Source: an uncultured Eubacterium sp. (GTDB lineage: Bacteria; Bacillota; Clostridia; Lachnospirales; Lachnospiraceae). Taken from it: a stretch of DNA of 32,881 nt. Of this stretch, positions 7,011-13,367 are shown in pieces; the first letter of the stretch is position 1; every line of letters starts with the position of its first letter. The notes below the pieces were generated by a model. The model did no database searches and was not told where the DNA came from. It saw nothing but the letters and a program-made list of their open reading frames with translations. The position numbers were made by a program, and so were the translations under genes. Location of the stretch: the NCBI GenBank assembly GCA_910585745.1, contig CAJUFM010000031.1:1-32881 (forward strand). Direction: 5' to 3'.

Positions 7011-7037
7011 AATCCCGGCAGGCTGCCGGGATTTTTT
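7011..7037 (+). terminator. Intrinsic terminator in the leader before the TM1266-like gene
   Basis: A 10-bp perfect stem (AATCCCGGCA / TGCCGGGATT) with a 3-base loop is followed by six T. It lies 30 bases before the ATG at 7067, so read-through is required to express the TM1266-like gene and hydG from any upstream promoter. Confidence 0.85.
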
Positions 7038-7066
7038 ATTTTGAATAGGGAAGGAGTGTGGCGTAT

Positions 7067-7312
7067 ATGCAAAAAAGACTAGCTGTCATTGGCATTATTG
7101 TTGAAGAGACAGAATCGGCGGAGGCTGTTAATGATATCCTGCATTCGTATCGTGAGTATATCGTAGGAAGGATGGGTATCCCTTATCGTGAGCGGGATAT
7201 GTCGGTGATCAGTGTGATCGTGGACGGCCCGAACGATGTGATCAGTTCCATGTCAGGAAAACTTGGTATGGTGGATGGTGTGACCAGTAAGGCGGTTTAT
7301 GCCACAAAGTAG
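7067..7312 (+). CDS. TM1266-type small ACT-like protein of the iron-only hydrogenase system
   Basis: 81 residues. It matches the TM1266 family annotated as putative regulator of the iron-only hydrogenase system: KRLAVIGIIVEE at the start, SYREYIVGRMGIPYRERDMSVISVIVDG in the middle and KLGMVDGVTSKAVY at the end. The fold is ferredoxin/ACT-like, related to NikR C-terminal domains, and a ligand-sensing role is commonly assumed but not proven. The ATG at 7067 is chosen since AAGGAG at 7051-7056 is 10 bases away; a GTG at 7058 would be only one base from the ribosome site. It lies directly upstream of hydG, the usual context, and downstream of a terminator-bearing leader. Confidence 0.88.
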   Translation: MQKRLAVIGIIVEETESAEAVNDILHSYREYIVGRMGIPYRERDMSVISVIVDGPNDVISSMSGKLGMVDGVTSKAVYATK

Positions 7313-7372
7313 ATTGGTGGAAATGACCTTGATCTACAGAAAATAATTAAGAAGAAAGGAAGACGAGAAGAT

Positions 7373-8791
7373 ATGTATGATCCAAAATCAGGCATAGCAA
7401 CAGATTTTATCGACGATGCGGAGATCCGCAATTCGCTGGAATATGCGGAAAAAAATAAAGGAAATAAGGAACTGATTGATTCTATATTAAAAAAGGCCTG
7501 GGAAATGAAGGGGATTTCCCATCAGGAAGCTGCAGTTTTGCTGGAATGTGAGTTAGAAGAGGAAAATCTGGAGATTCAGATGCTGGCAAAAGAGATTAAA
7601 AGGAGATTTTATGGAAACCGGATCGTGATGTTTGCTCCCCTGTATCTTTCCAATTATTGTGTGAACGGCTGTACATACTGTCCGTACCACCATTGTAACG
7701 AACATATCCGGAGGAAAAAACTGAGTCAGGAGGAGATCCGTCAGGAAGTGATTGCCCTTCAGGATATGGGGCATAAACGGCTTGCCATAGAATCCGGAGA
7801 GGATCCAGTGAACAATCCCATTGAATATATTCTGGAGAGTATTGAAACCATTTATGGCATCAAGCATAAAAATGGGGCGATCCGCCGGGTAAACGTCAAC
7901 ATTGCTGCTACAACTGTAGAAAACTATCGGAAGCTTCATGATGCTGGCATTGGAACCTATATCCTGTTTCAGGAGACCTATAATAAGGAGAGCTATGAGC
8001 AGCTGCATCCCACAGGACCAAAGCATGATTATGCCTATCACACCGAGGCGATGGACCGGGCGATGGAAGGTGGTATCGATGATGTGGGGCTGGGAGTTCT
8101 GTTCGGTCTGAACATGTACCGCTATGAGCTGGTGGGAATTATCATGCACGCGGAACATCTGGAGGCAAAATTCGGCGTCGGTCCCCATACCATCAGCGTG
8201 CCAAGGATCTGTCCCGCGGATGATATTGATCCAGAGAGTTTTTCCAACGCCATTTCTGACGAGATATTTGAAAAGATCGTCTCAGTGATCCGTATCGCAG
8301 TTCCTTATACTGGCATGATCGTTTCCACGCGGGAATCCAAAGAAACGAGAGAAAAAGTGCTGGATCTTGGTATTTCTCAGATCAGCGGCGGCTCCAGGAC
8401 CAGTGTTGGCGGTTATGTGGAGGAAGAGGCCATAGAAGAAAATTCCGCACAATTTGATGTCAGCGACCGCAGAACCCTGGATGAAGTGGTAAACTGGCTG
8501 CTGGGACTTGGCTATATCCCCAGCTTCTGTACGGCATGTTACCGCGAAGGAAGGACTGGGGACCGTTTTATGAAGCTTTTGAAATCCGGTCAGATCGTCA
8601 ACTGCTGCCAGCCCAATGCCCTGATGACACTCAAAGAGTATCTGGAGGATTATGCCTCAGAGGATACAAAAAAGAAAGGCGAGGAAGTGATCCGCAGGGA
8701 GTTGGAGGTAATTACAAATCCTGTCGTAAAGGAAAAGGCAGCGAAGTATATTGATAACATTCATAAGGGAAAAAGAGATTTTAGGTTCTGA
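7373..8791 (+). CDS. hydG: [FeFe]-hydrogenase H-cluster maturase, radical SAM tyrosine lyase HydG
   Basis: 472 residues, the usual HydG length. HydG cleaves tyrosine to p-cresol and dehydroglycine and uses the latter to build the CO and CN ligands of the H-cluster. The radical SAM cluster cysteines are C96, C100 and C103 (CVNGCTYC). The C-terminal auxiliary cluster has the HydG-specific pattern CX2CX22C at C386, C389 and C412, which separates it from ThiH. LAIESGEDP and the VNVNIAATT block also fit. hydE and hydF are not in this window. A ribosome site AAGGAAG precedes the ATG. The stop codon is immediately followed by the -35 box of a new promoter. Confidence 0.96.
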   Translation: MYDPKSGIATDFIDDAEIRNSLEYAEKNKGNKELIDSILKKAWEMKGISHQEAAVLLECELEEENLEIQMLAKEIKRRFYGNRIVMFAPLYLSNYCVNGCTYCPYHHCNEHIRRKKLSQEEIRQEVIALQDMGHKRLAIESGEDPVNNPIEYILESIETIYGIKHKNGAIRRVNVNIAATTVENYRKLHDAGIGTYILFQETYNKESYEQLHPTGPKHDYAYHTEAMDRAMEGGIDDVGLGVLFGLNMYRYELVGIIMHAEHLEAKFGVGPHTISVPRICPADDIDPESFSNAISDEIFEKIVSVIRIAVPYTGMIVSTRESKETREKVLDLGISQISGGSRTSVGGYVEEEAIEENSAQFDVSDRRTLDEVVNWLLGLGYIPSFCTACYREGRTGDRFMKLLKSGQIVNCCQPNALMTLKEYLEDYASEDTKKKGEEVIRRELEVITNPVVKEKAAKYIDNIHKGKRDFRF

Positions 8792-8820
8792 TTGACATTT
8801 TCAGGCAGATTGATTATAAT
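8792..8820 (+). promoter_or_regulatory. Perfect consensus SigA promoter driving the repeat RNA
   Basis: TTGACA (8792-8797), a 17-base spacer and TATAAT (8815-8820) match the ideal SigA promoter at all twelve positions. The -35 box begins on the base after the hydG stop. Predicted start near 8827, two bases before the first tandem repeat. Confidence 0.88.
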
Positions 8821-8828
8821 AAATGCAA

Positions 8829-8936
8829 AGCAGTGATTCGCTACGATAGTGCGAGATAAATAAAAGCGGTGATTCGCTACGATAGTGCGAGATGAATAAA
8901 AGCAGTGATTCGCTACGATAGTGCGAGATAAAACAT
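8829..8936. repeat. Three 36-bp tandem repeats
   Basis: The units are 8829-8864, 8865-8900 and 8901-8936. Unit 2 differs from unit 1 at positions 4 (A to G) and 30 (A to G). Unit 3 equals unit 1 over its first 32 bases and diverges only in the last few, where the terminator region begins. Positions 5-29 of the unit are invariant. There are no spacers between units. Confidence 0.93.
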
Positions 8937-8938
8937 TT

Positions 8939-8968
8939 GTGGAGAGGATATGATCCTCTCCACTTTTT
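8939..8968 (+). terminator. Strong intrinsic terminator after hydG and the repeat RNA
   Basis: A perfect 11-bp stem (GTGGAGAGGAT / ATCCTCTCCAC) with a 3-base loop and five T. It can end both hydG read-through and the short repeat RNA. On the minus strand the hairpin is intact but followed only by AAATGTTTTA, so it may weakly serve the convergent eda gene. Confidence 0.9.
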
Positions 8969-9007
8969 CCACACAGAGGGAATGTTTCTATAGCACCGCC
9001 GACATAT

Positions 9008-9970
9008 TTAATTCAGCGTCAGATGCAGGGCAAATCCCCCGAATTCACCTTTCAGGTAGATAAATTTCATAGCGCCCTTTTCATTGTACAGGGCAGTGTC
9101 CATATCAAATTCCACACCCTGGGCGGAAAGATGATAAACCGCACGGTCCACGGAATTACATCCGACAGCGATATGCCCCATGGTACCTTTTCCCTGGGAC
9201 TTCATAACTTCTATGCCCTCGCCGCAGAAATAAGAACCCACTGCTTCGTTTTTATCAAAACCAAACATAGTGGCAAAGGCATTCGCAGTGGAAGCCGCCG
9301 TGGTGTCATCTGGCGAATTGATGCCGATGTGTTTGATACGGAAGCCGAGCATATTCTTTACTGCTTCCTTGGTCAATGCCGTGATTTCATCAAATTTACC
9401 TGCTTTTACCAGGTCTCCACTCACCATCCAGCTGCCTCCACAGGCAACGATCCTGTCATAGGCAAGATAATCGTTGAGATTCTTTGTGTTGATGCCGCCG
9501 GTAGGCATAAATTTCATGTTGACATAGGGAGCCGCCATGGATTTGATGAGTTTCAGTCCTCCGATGGCTTCTGCTGGGAAGATCTTTACTACATCCAGTC
9601 CCAGGGCAAGTGCCTGCTCAATATCACTTGGATTGGCGCAGCCGGGGGTGACAGGAATGTTTTTATCGACACAATATTTTACCACTTCTGGATTGAGTCC
9701 TGGGCTGACAATAAATCTGGCCCCGGCACCGACAGCGCGGTCCACTTGTTCTGTTGTAAGGACAGTACCAGCTCCTATAAACATCTGGGGAAATTCTGTC
9801 GTCATGACCCGGATGGCTTCTTCGGCACAGTCTGTACGGAAAGTAACCTCGGCACAGGGCAGTCCGCCGTCGCAGAGAGCTTTGGCAAGAGGTCTTGCAT
9901 CTTTGATGTCATTTAATGCCACTACGGGCACGATACCGATCTGTGAAAGTTTTACAAGAGTATCATTCAT
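9008..9970 (-). CDS. eda: KDPG/KHG aldolase fused to a C-terminal VOC (glyoxalase-like) domain
   Basis: 320 residues, about 110 longer than ordinary Eda. Residues 1-207 are the class I aldolase: catalytic Glu41 (AEVTFRT), IGAGTVLT, SPGLNPEVV, Schiff-base Lys129 (DVVKIFPAE) and the phosphate-binding FMPTGGI. It cleaves 2-keto-3-deoxy-6-phosphogluconate to pyruvate and glyceraldehyde-3-phosphate, or 4-hydroxy-2-oxoglutarate to pyruvate and glyoxylate. Residues 209-320 look like a vicinal-oxygen-chelate domain (RIKHIGINSPDDTTAASTANAFATMFGF; GHIAVGCNSVDRAVYHL; GFALHLTLN). The start has AAGGA upstream. No other Entner-Doudoroff or uronate gene is nearby. The role of the VOC part is unknown; a metal-binding accessory or epimerase activity is only a guess. 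Confidence 0.9.
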   Translation of the reverse strand: MNDTLVKLSQIGIVPVVALNDIKDARPLAKALCDGGLPCAEVTFRTDCAEEAIRVMTTEFPQMFIGAGTVLTTEQVDRAVGAGARFIVSPGLNPEVVKYCVDKNIPVTPGCANPSDIEQALALGLDVVKIFPAEAIGGLKLIKSMAAPYVNMKFMPTGGINTKNLNDYLAYDRIVACGGSWMVSGDLVKAGKFDEITALTKEAVKNMLGFRIKHIGINSPDDTTAASTANAFATMFGFDKNEAVGSYFCGEGIEVMKSQGKGTMGHIAVGCNSVDRAVYHLSAQGVEFDMDTALYNEKGAMKFIYLKGEFGGFALHLTLN

Positions 9971-10090
9971 TTTGAAATCCTTCTTTCCTGAATATTAATC
10001 ATTTATATAATGCCGGGGAAAAGATATTTTATCCCCAGCGGATACCACATAAAAAAGCATACATACGCAACACTCTGATTTATCTATTTC

Positions 10091-10118
10091 ATTATACCCT
10101 TTTTTGGGCATAAGTCAA
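10091..10118 (-). promoter_or_regulatory. SigA-type promoter of eda, with a dyad in the spacer
   Basis: On the minus strand TTGACT (10118-10113) and TATAAT (10096-10091) are 16 bases apart. The spacer contains a GCCC...GGG dyad (TATGCCC / GGGTATA) that overlaps the -10, a possible operator. The leader of about 110 bases also contains an imperfect hairpin at 10015-10036 (GGGGA ... TCCCC). Confidence 0.65.
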
Positions 10119-10148
10119 ATAAAAAAGGTCATTTTATTTATAAAGTAA

Positions 10149-10177
10149 TTGTGTTTTACTTTTAATTAGAGTAAAAT
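10149..10177 (+). promoter_or_regulatory. Promoter of the 10220-truA operon
   Basis: TTGTGT (10149-10154), a 17-base spacer and TAAAAT (10172-10177). The leader of about 36 bases carries a small GTTCGCC/GGCGGAC hairpin just before AGGAGGG. Confidence 0.5.
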
Positions 10178-10219
10178 AAAAAAGAAGTTCGCCCGGAGGC
10201 GGACAGGAGGGAGTGTGAC

Positions 10220-10759
10220 ATGTCAATGCTAAAGGATATTTATGATTCACGAGGGAGCGGCAGAGCAGTTCAGGTCATATCTGAATGTTATATTCTTCCA
10301 GAGGGGAGGGAAGCAGTCTGCTATCAGGAGATGAGCGGGGATTATCTGGTGTATGTATTGGAAAAGCAGCAATTTCACCGGAATTATTCAAAAAGGGATG
10401 GGAGCAGGGATGAGATTCTGGAAATTGCCAGGAGAAATACGGGAGAGAAACTTCAAAAAGAACCAAAGGGGAAAGAGATAGGGGAAGATGGCCGGGGAGC
10501 CGGCCGTAAGGACCGCCGGGAAGTACGCCAGGAAGATCAGCAGATGTCTGGATTGATCCGGTTTCTGGATGCAGATACATACCGGGAGAAGATTAAGATA
10601 CTGGAGGATATGAAAGACAGACTGGATGACCATATGCTGAATAATATGGCGGTCAGCCTGGATCTGTCACTGGAAGACGGCGTGGACGGATATGCCTATA
10701 TCATGTCTGAATTAAAGATAAGAAGCCGGTTTGAGGGCAAGCGTGGAGAGCGGTTATGA
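10220..10759 (+). CDS. Hypothetical protein upstream of truA
   Basis: 179 residues, no signal peptide or membrane segment. The N-terminal 60 residues are compact (AVQVISECYILPEGREAVCYQEMSGDYLVYVLEKQQF). A highly charged segment rich in K, R, E and G follows at 60-108. The C-terminal 70 residues look helical (LIRFLDADTYREKIKILEDMKDRLDDHMLNNMAVSLDLSLEDG). I do not recognise a family. AGGAGGG with 8-base spacing supports the ATG at 10220. Its stop overlaps the truA start by 4 bases (ATGA), so translation is probably coupled and the two are one operon. The role may relate to tRNA work, but that is guilt by position only. Confidence 0.78.
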   Translation: MSMLKDIYDSRGSGRAVQVISECYILPEGREAVCYQEMSGDYLVYVLEKQQFHRNYSKRDGSRDEILEIARRNTGEKLQKEPKGKEIGEDGRGAGRKDRREVRQEDQQMSGLIRFLDADTYREKIKILEDMKDRLDDHMLNNMAVSLDLSLEDGVDGYAYIMSELKIRSRFEGKRGERL

Positions 10760-11499
10760 ATTACAGACTGAAGATACAATATGACGGAACGAGGTATAAA
10801 GGGTGGCAGAGGCAGAAAGGGACAGAGATGACCATACAGGGAAAGCTGGAGAGAGTGCTTTCCCTGTATGCCGGCAGGGAAATGGAGATTCAGGGAGCGG
10901 GGCGCACCGATGCGGGGGTGCATGCACTGGAACAGGTGGCAAATGCACATTTTCCGGATGAATGTGCCCCGGACCCCGGTAGATTAAAAGACTATCTGAA
11001 CGAATATCTGCCGGAGGATATCCGTATCATATCGGCAGAGAGGGCGGGGGATCGGTTTCACAGCCGGCTCAATGCCCGGGGAAAGCGTTATGGCTACCAT
11101 ATTATAAAGAACAGCAGGGACTGCGTGTTCCAGAGAAAATATGCCTGGAAGGCAGAGAAGATCCTGGATATCGGTAAAATGAAAAAGGCAGCAGGATATC
11201 TCCTGGGAACCCATGATTTTCAGAGTTTTTGTTCCAGGGCCTCAAAGAAAAAATCCACAGTGAGAACCATCCATACCATAGATATCCAGGAGACGGAAGA
11301 CGAGATTTATCTTATCTATGAGGGAAATGGTTTTCTGCAGAATATGGTGAGGATCCTGACGGGGACACTGGTGGATGCCGGAGCAGGAAAACTTCTGCCG
11401 GAGGAAATACCGGAGATCTTGGAAAAGCGGGAGCGCCGGTTTGCTGGGGAAACCGCCCCGGCAAAAGGCTTGTTTCTGGAAAAGGTGTATTATGACTGA
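10756..11499 (+). CDS. truA: tRNA pseudouridine(38-40) synthase
   Basis: 247 residues, the normal TruA length. It converts uridines 38, 39 and 40 of the tRNA anticodon arm to pseudouridine. The catalytic Asp52 lies in the invariant GAGRTDAGVHA motif. The start YRLKIQYDGTRYKGWQRQ and the C-terminal FLQNMVRILTGTLVDAG block are typical. It overlaps the preceding hypothetical gene by 4 bases. A small gene follows within about 45 bases in the same direction. Confidence 0.96.
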   Translation: MNYRLKIQYDGTRYKGWQRQKGTEMTIQGKLERVLSLYAGREMEIQGAGRTDAGVHALEQVANAHFPDECAPDPGRLKDYLNEYLPEDIRIISAERAGDRFHSRLNARGKRYGYHIIKNSRDCVFQRKYAWKAEKILDIGKMKKAAGYLLGTHDFQSFCSRASKKKSTVRTIHTIDIQETEDEIYLIYEGNGFLQNMVRILTGTLVDAGAGKLLPEEIPEILEKRERRFAGETAPAKGLFLEKVYYD

Positions 11500-11544
11500 A
11501 AAGTATTCTACAACAGAAGAAAGGTGGCAGGACTGGTGAGGGAA

Positions 11545-11766
11545 ATGGAATTTAAAATGGAACGGGAAGGGCTCGTGGAACCAGGACAGCCCATTCAGGT
11601 TACAGAAGGGGTGCTTCCCAGTGCGTATTATTATACGATTGTGCCGGCAGTGGCGATGTCGGGAAACATTCCCTTTGCCGAGCGGCTGAAAAGCAGAGAA
11701 GGTGTGGTAAAAGATATCATCCAGAATGAGAAGGGGTACTATGTGATCGCGGAATTTGATGAATAA
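11545..11766 (+). CDS. Small conserved-looking hypothetical protein
   Basis: 73 residues from the ATG at 11545 (MEFKMEREGLVEPGQPI). GAGGG sits close upstream. In-frame GTG codons at 11536 and 11524 are alternatives, and the former has AAGGTGG at 8 bases. The sequence is compact, with a hydrophobic core (LPSAYYYTIVPAVAMSGNIPF) and alternating strand-like stretches at the end (GVVKDIIQNEKGYYVIAEFDE), which suggests a small folded cytosolic protein. I recognise it as the kind of short conserved protein seen in Lachnospiraceae but know no function. It probably belongs to the truA operon and lies before the aminopeptidase. Confidence 0.72.
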   Translation: MEFKMEREGLVEPGQPIQVTEGVLPSAYYYTIVPAVAMSGNIPFAERLKSREGVVKDIIQNEKGYYVIAEFDE

Positions 11767-11830
11767 CCCCTTTGGATCTGGAGAAAATAAATAATTAATG
11801 AATACGAACGTAAAGGAGGATGAAAAAGAA

Positions 11831-13222
11831 ATGGAACGGGAAAATGCGTGGAAAGCATATTCAAAAAAGGAATTGAAGGAGCTGAATCAGCTGAATAAAG
11901 AATACCGCAGATTTCTGGATGAGGGAAAGACAGAGCGGGAATGTGTGGCGCTGGCGGTGCGTATGGCAGAAGAGGCCGGCTATGAGAATCTGGCGGATCT
12001 TGTGGCAGCCGGCAAAATGATCAAGGCTGGCGACAAGGTATATTCCGTGGGGATGAAGAAAATGATCTCCCTGTTTCAGATCGGCAGGAGACCGCTGGAG
12101 GACGGAATGGCGATCCTGGGAGCCCACATTGATTCCCCGAGACTGGATATCAAACAGAATCCTTTGTATGAAGAGGGCGGTTTTGCTTATCTGGACACCC
12201 ATTATTATGGTGGTATCAAAAAATACCAGTGGGTGACACTTCCTCTGGCGCTCCACGGTGTTGTTGTGAAAAAGGACGGCAGTGTGGTGGAAGTTAATAT
12301 AGGGGAAGATGAAAAAGACCCAGTATTTTGTGTGACAGATCTTCTCATTCATCTTGCTGGGGAGCGGATGGAGAAAAAAGCCAATAAAGTGATCGAGGGA
12401 GAGGAACTGGATATACTTTTTGGCAGCATGCCATTAAAAGGTGAAGAAAAAGAAGCGGTAAAAAAGGGTGTGCTGGAGATCCTTAAAGATAAATACAGTA
12501 TGGAAGAGGAAGATTTCCTCTCGGCGGAACTGGAAGTGGTGCCTGCGGGGAAGGCGAGAGAATCAGGCATCGATGCCAGTATGATCATGGGGTACGGACA
12601 GGATGACAGAGTCTGCGCCTTTACGTCCCTGAAGGCGATGCTGGAGGTAGAGGATACCGAATATACCACCTGCTGTCTTCTGGTGGACAAAGAAGAGATC
12701 GGAAGTGTGGGAGCTACCGGAATGCAGTCCAAAACGTTTGAGAATACTCTGGCAGAACTTATGAATGGTATGGGAGAATACAGCGAGCTGGCGCTTCGGA
12801 GATGTCTCTCGAATTCTAAAATGCTCTCTTCTGATGTCAGCGCCGCTTTTGATCCGACTTTCAAGGCTGCTTATGAACCGAAAAATGCGGCATATTTTGG
12901 AAAAGGAATGGTCTTTAATAAATTTACCGGCGCCAGAGGAAAGTCCGGCAGCAACGATGCCAATGCAGAGTATTTTGCAGGGATCCGCCGTATTCTGGAG
13001 GATAAAAAAGTGGCGTATCAGACGGCCGAGCTGGGAAAAGTAGATGTGGGAGGCGGGGGAACCATCGCCTATATTATGGCACTTTATGGTATGGAAGTGA
13101 TCGACTGCGGTGTGGCAGTGCTGAATATGCATGCGCCCTGGGAGATCGTCAGCAAAGCAGATGTGTATGAGACCAAAAAAGGCTACGTGGTATTTCTGGA
13201 GGACATCTTTTCATCAAAGTAA
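11831..13222 (+). CDS. M18-family zinc aminopeptidase
   Basis: 463 residues. It removes N-terminal amino acids from peptides in the cytosol using a two-metal centre. The M18 metal and catalytic residues can be read in order: His99 (LGAHIDSPRLD), Asp258/259 (GYGQDDRVC), Glu288/289 (DKEEIGS), Asp335 (LSSDVSAAF) and His434 (LNMHAPWE). The start at 11831 is supported by AAAGGAGG 11 bases upstream; an earlier in-frame ATG at 11798 has only a distant GGAG. It lies 64 bases after the small gene and may be part of the same unit. No terminator is seen after it; the next promoter begins 10 bases after its stop. Confidence 0.93.
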   Translation: MERENAWKAYSKKELKELNQLNKEYRRFLDEGKTERECVALAVRMAEEAGYENLADLVAAGKMIKAGDKVYSVGMKKMISLFQIGRRPLEDGMAILGAHIDSPRLDIKQNPLYEEGGFAYLDTHYYGGIKKYQWVTLPLALHGVVVKKDGSVVEVNIGEDEKDPVFCVTDLLIHLAGERMEKKANKVIEGEELDILFGSMPLKGEEKEAVKKGVLEILKDKYSMEEEDFLSAELEVVPAGKARESGIDASMIMGYGQDDRVCAFTSLKAMLEVEDTEYTTCCLLVDKEEIGSVGATGMQSKTFENTLAELMNGMGEYSELALRRCLSNSKMLSSDVSAAFDPTFKAAYEPKNAAYFGKGMVFNKFTGARGKSGSNDANAEYFAGIRRILEDKKVAYQTAELGKVDVGGGGTIAYIMALYGMEVIDCGVAVLNMHAPWEIVSKADVYETKKGYVVFLEDIFSSK

Positions 13223-13232
13223 AGAAAAAAGA

Positions 13233-13261
13233 TTGACAACGCCCCTGTTTGGAAGTAGAAT
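13233..13261 (+). promoter_or_regulatory. SigA promoter of the FN3 secreted protein
   Basis: TTGACA (13233-13238), 17 bases, TAGAAT (13256-13261): eleven of twelve consensus positions. The leader to the ATG at 13368 is about 100 bases. Confidence 0.78.
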
Positions 13262-13266
13262 TGATA

Positions 13267-13348
13267 TTGAAAAATGCTTTTATTAATAAGAAGTAATTTT
13301 TCAAAGGAAAAAGTACTTTAAACAGCGGGCGTTTTGCCGATGCCCGAA
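13267..13348 (+). promoter_or_regulatory. Two hairpins in the 5' leader of the FN3 gene
   Basis: A perfect 9-bp stem TTGAAAAAT (13267-13275) / ATTTTTCAA (13296-13304) encloses a nearly self-complementary CTTTTATTAATAAGAAG, giving a long AT-rich hairpin at the very start of the transcript. A second hairpin, CGGGC / GCCCG, spans about 13326-13346 just before the AAAGGAG site. These could stabilise the mRNA or hide the ribosome site. No known riboswitch consensus is recognised. Confidence 0.45.
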
Positions 13349-13367
13349 AAGAAAGGAGTTATGGTTA

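Larger units (their letters stand above)
6849..7037 (+). promoter_or_regulatory. Structured leader RNA with terminator: attenuator or riboswitch candidate
   Basis: Direct reading shows a long-range 12-bp stem, 6892-6903 with 6991-7002 (one G-U pair), closing about 87 bases. Inside it is a CGGCG-GTG-CGCCG hairpin at 6936-6948. The intrinsic terminator at 7011-7037 ends 14 bases before the next ribosome site. A competing pairing exists: GGGATTCTG at 6918-6926 can pair with CAGAAATCCC at 7007-7016, with one bulged A, which would occupy the 5' arm of the terminator. A 15-codon frame (GTG at 6880, stop at 6925-6927) with AAAGGG eight bases upstream ends exactly inside that segment. This looks like a conditional terminator. 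A stand-alone small RNA of about 190 bases is the alternative. I do not match it to a known riboswitch class. Confidence 0.5.
8827..8968 (+). ncRNA. Candidate small RNA made of three 36-nt tandem repeats
   Basis: A perfect promoter, a body of three near-identical 36-base units and a strong intrinsic terminator define a transcript of about 140 bases. No ribosome site or sizeable reading frame is present. Each unit contains TTCGCTACGATAGTGCGAG, which can fold as TCGCTA / TAG-TG-CGA around a CGA loop with a 2-base bulge, separated by an AT-rich AGATAAATAAA linker. The RNA would thus be a row of three equal hairpins plus the terminator, a layout seen in RNAs that titrate a protein or another RNA. 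Each unit also holds an 8-codon GTG-initiated frame (MIRYDSAR) without a ribosome site, which I regard as incidental. Family unknown to me. Confidence 0.6.

Noticed and set aside
6849..7037. Known riboswitch or housekeeping RNA (T-box, TPP, FMN, SAM, SRP RNA, 6S RNA)
   Set aside because: I could not find the T-box AGGGTGG core, the TPP CTGAGA core, the SRP GGAAGGAAGCAG core or closing end-pairing like 6S RNA; left as unassigned.
8869..8895. MIRYDSAR mini-ORF in each 36-bp unit as a coding peptide
   Set aside because: There is a GTG start and a stop in every unit, but no ribosome binding site precedes any copy; 36 is a multiple of three, so the frame repeats by necessity.
8829..8936. 36-bp repeats as a CRISPR array
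   Set aside because: The unit length fits CRISPR repeats, but the copies are directly adjacent with no spacers and no cas gene is nearby.
9023..9916. 297-codon frame opposite eda
   Set aside because: The eda frame on the other strand has complete family motifs; this one is an antisense shadow with no ribosome site or recognisable domain.
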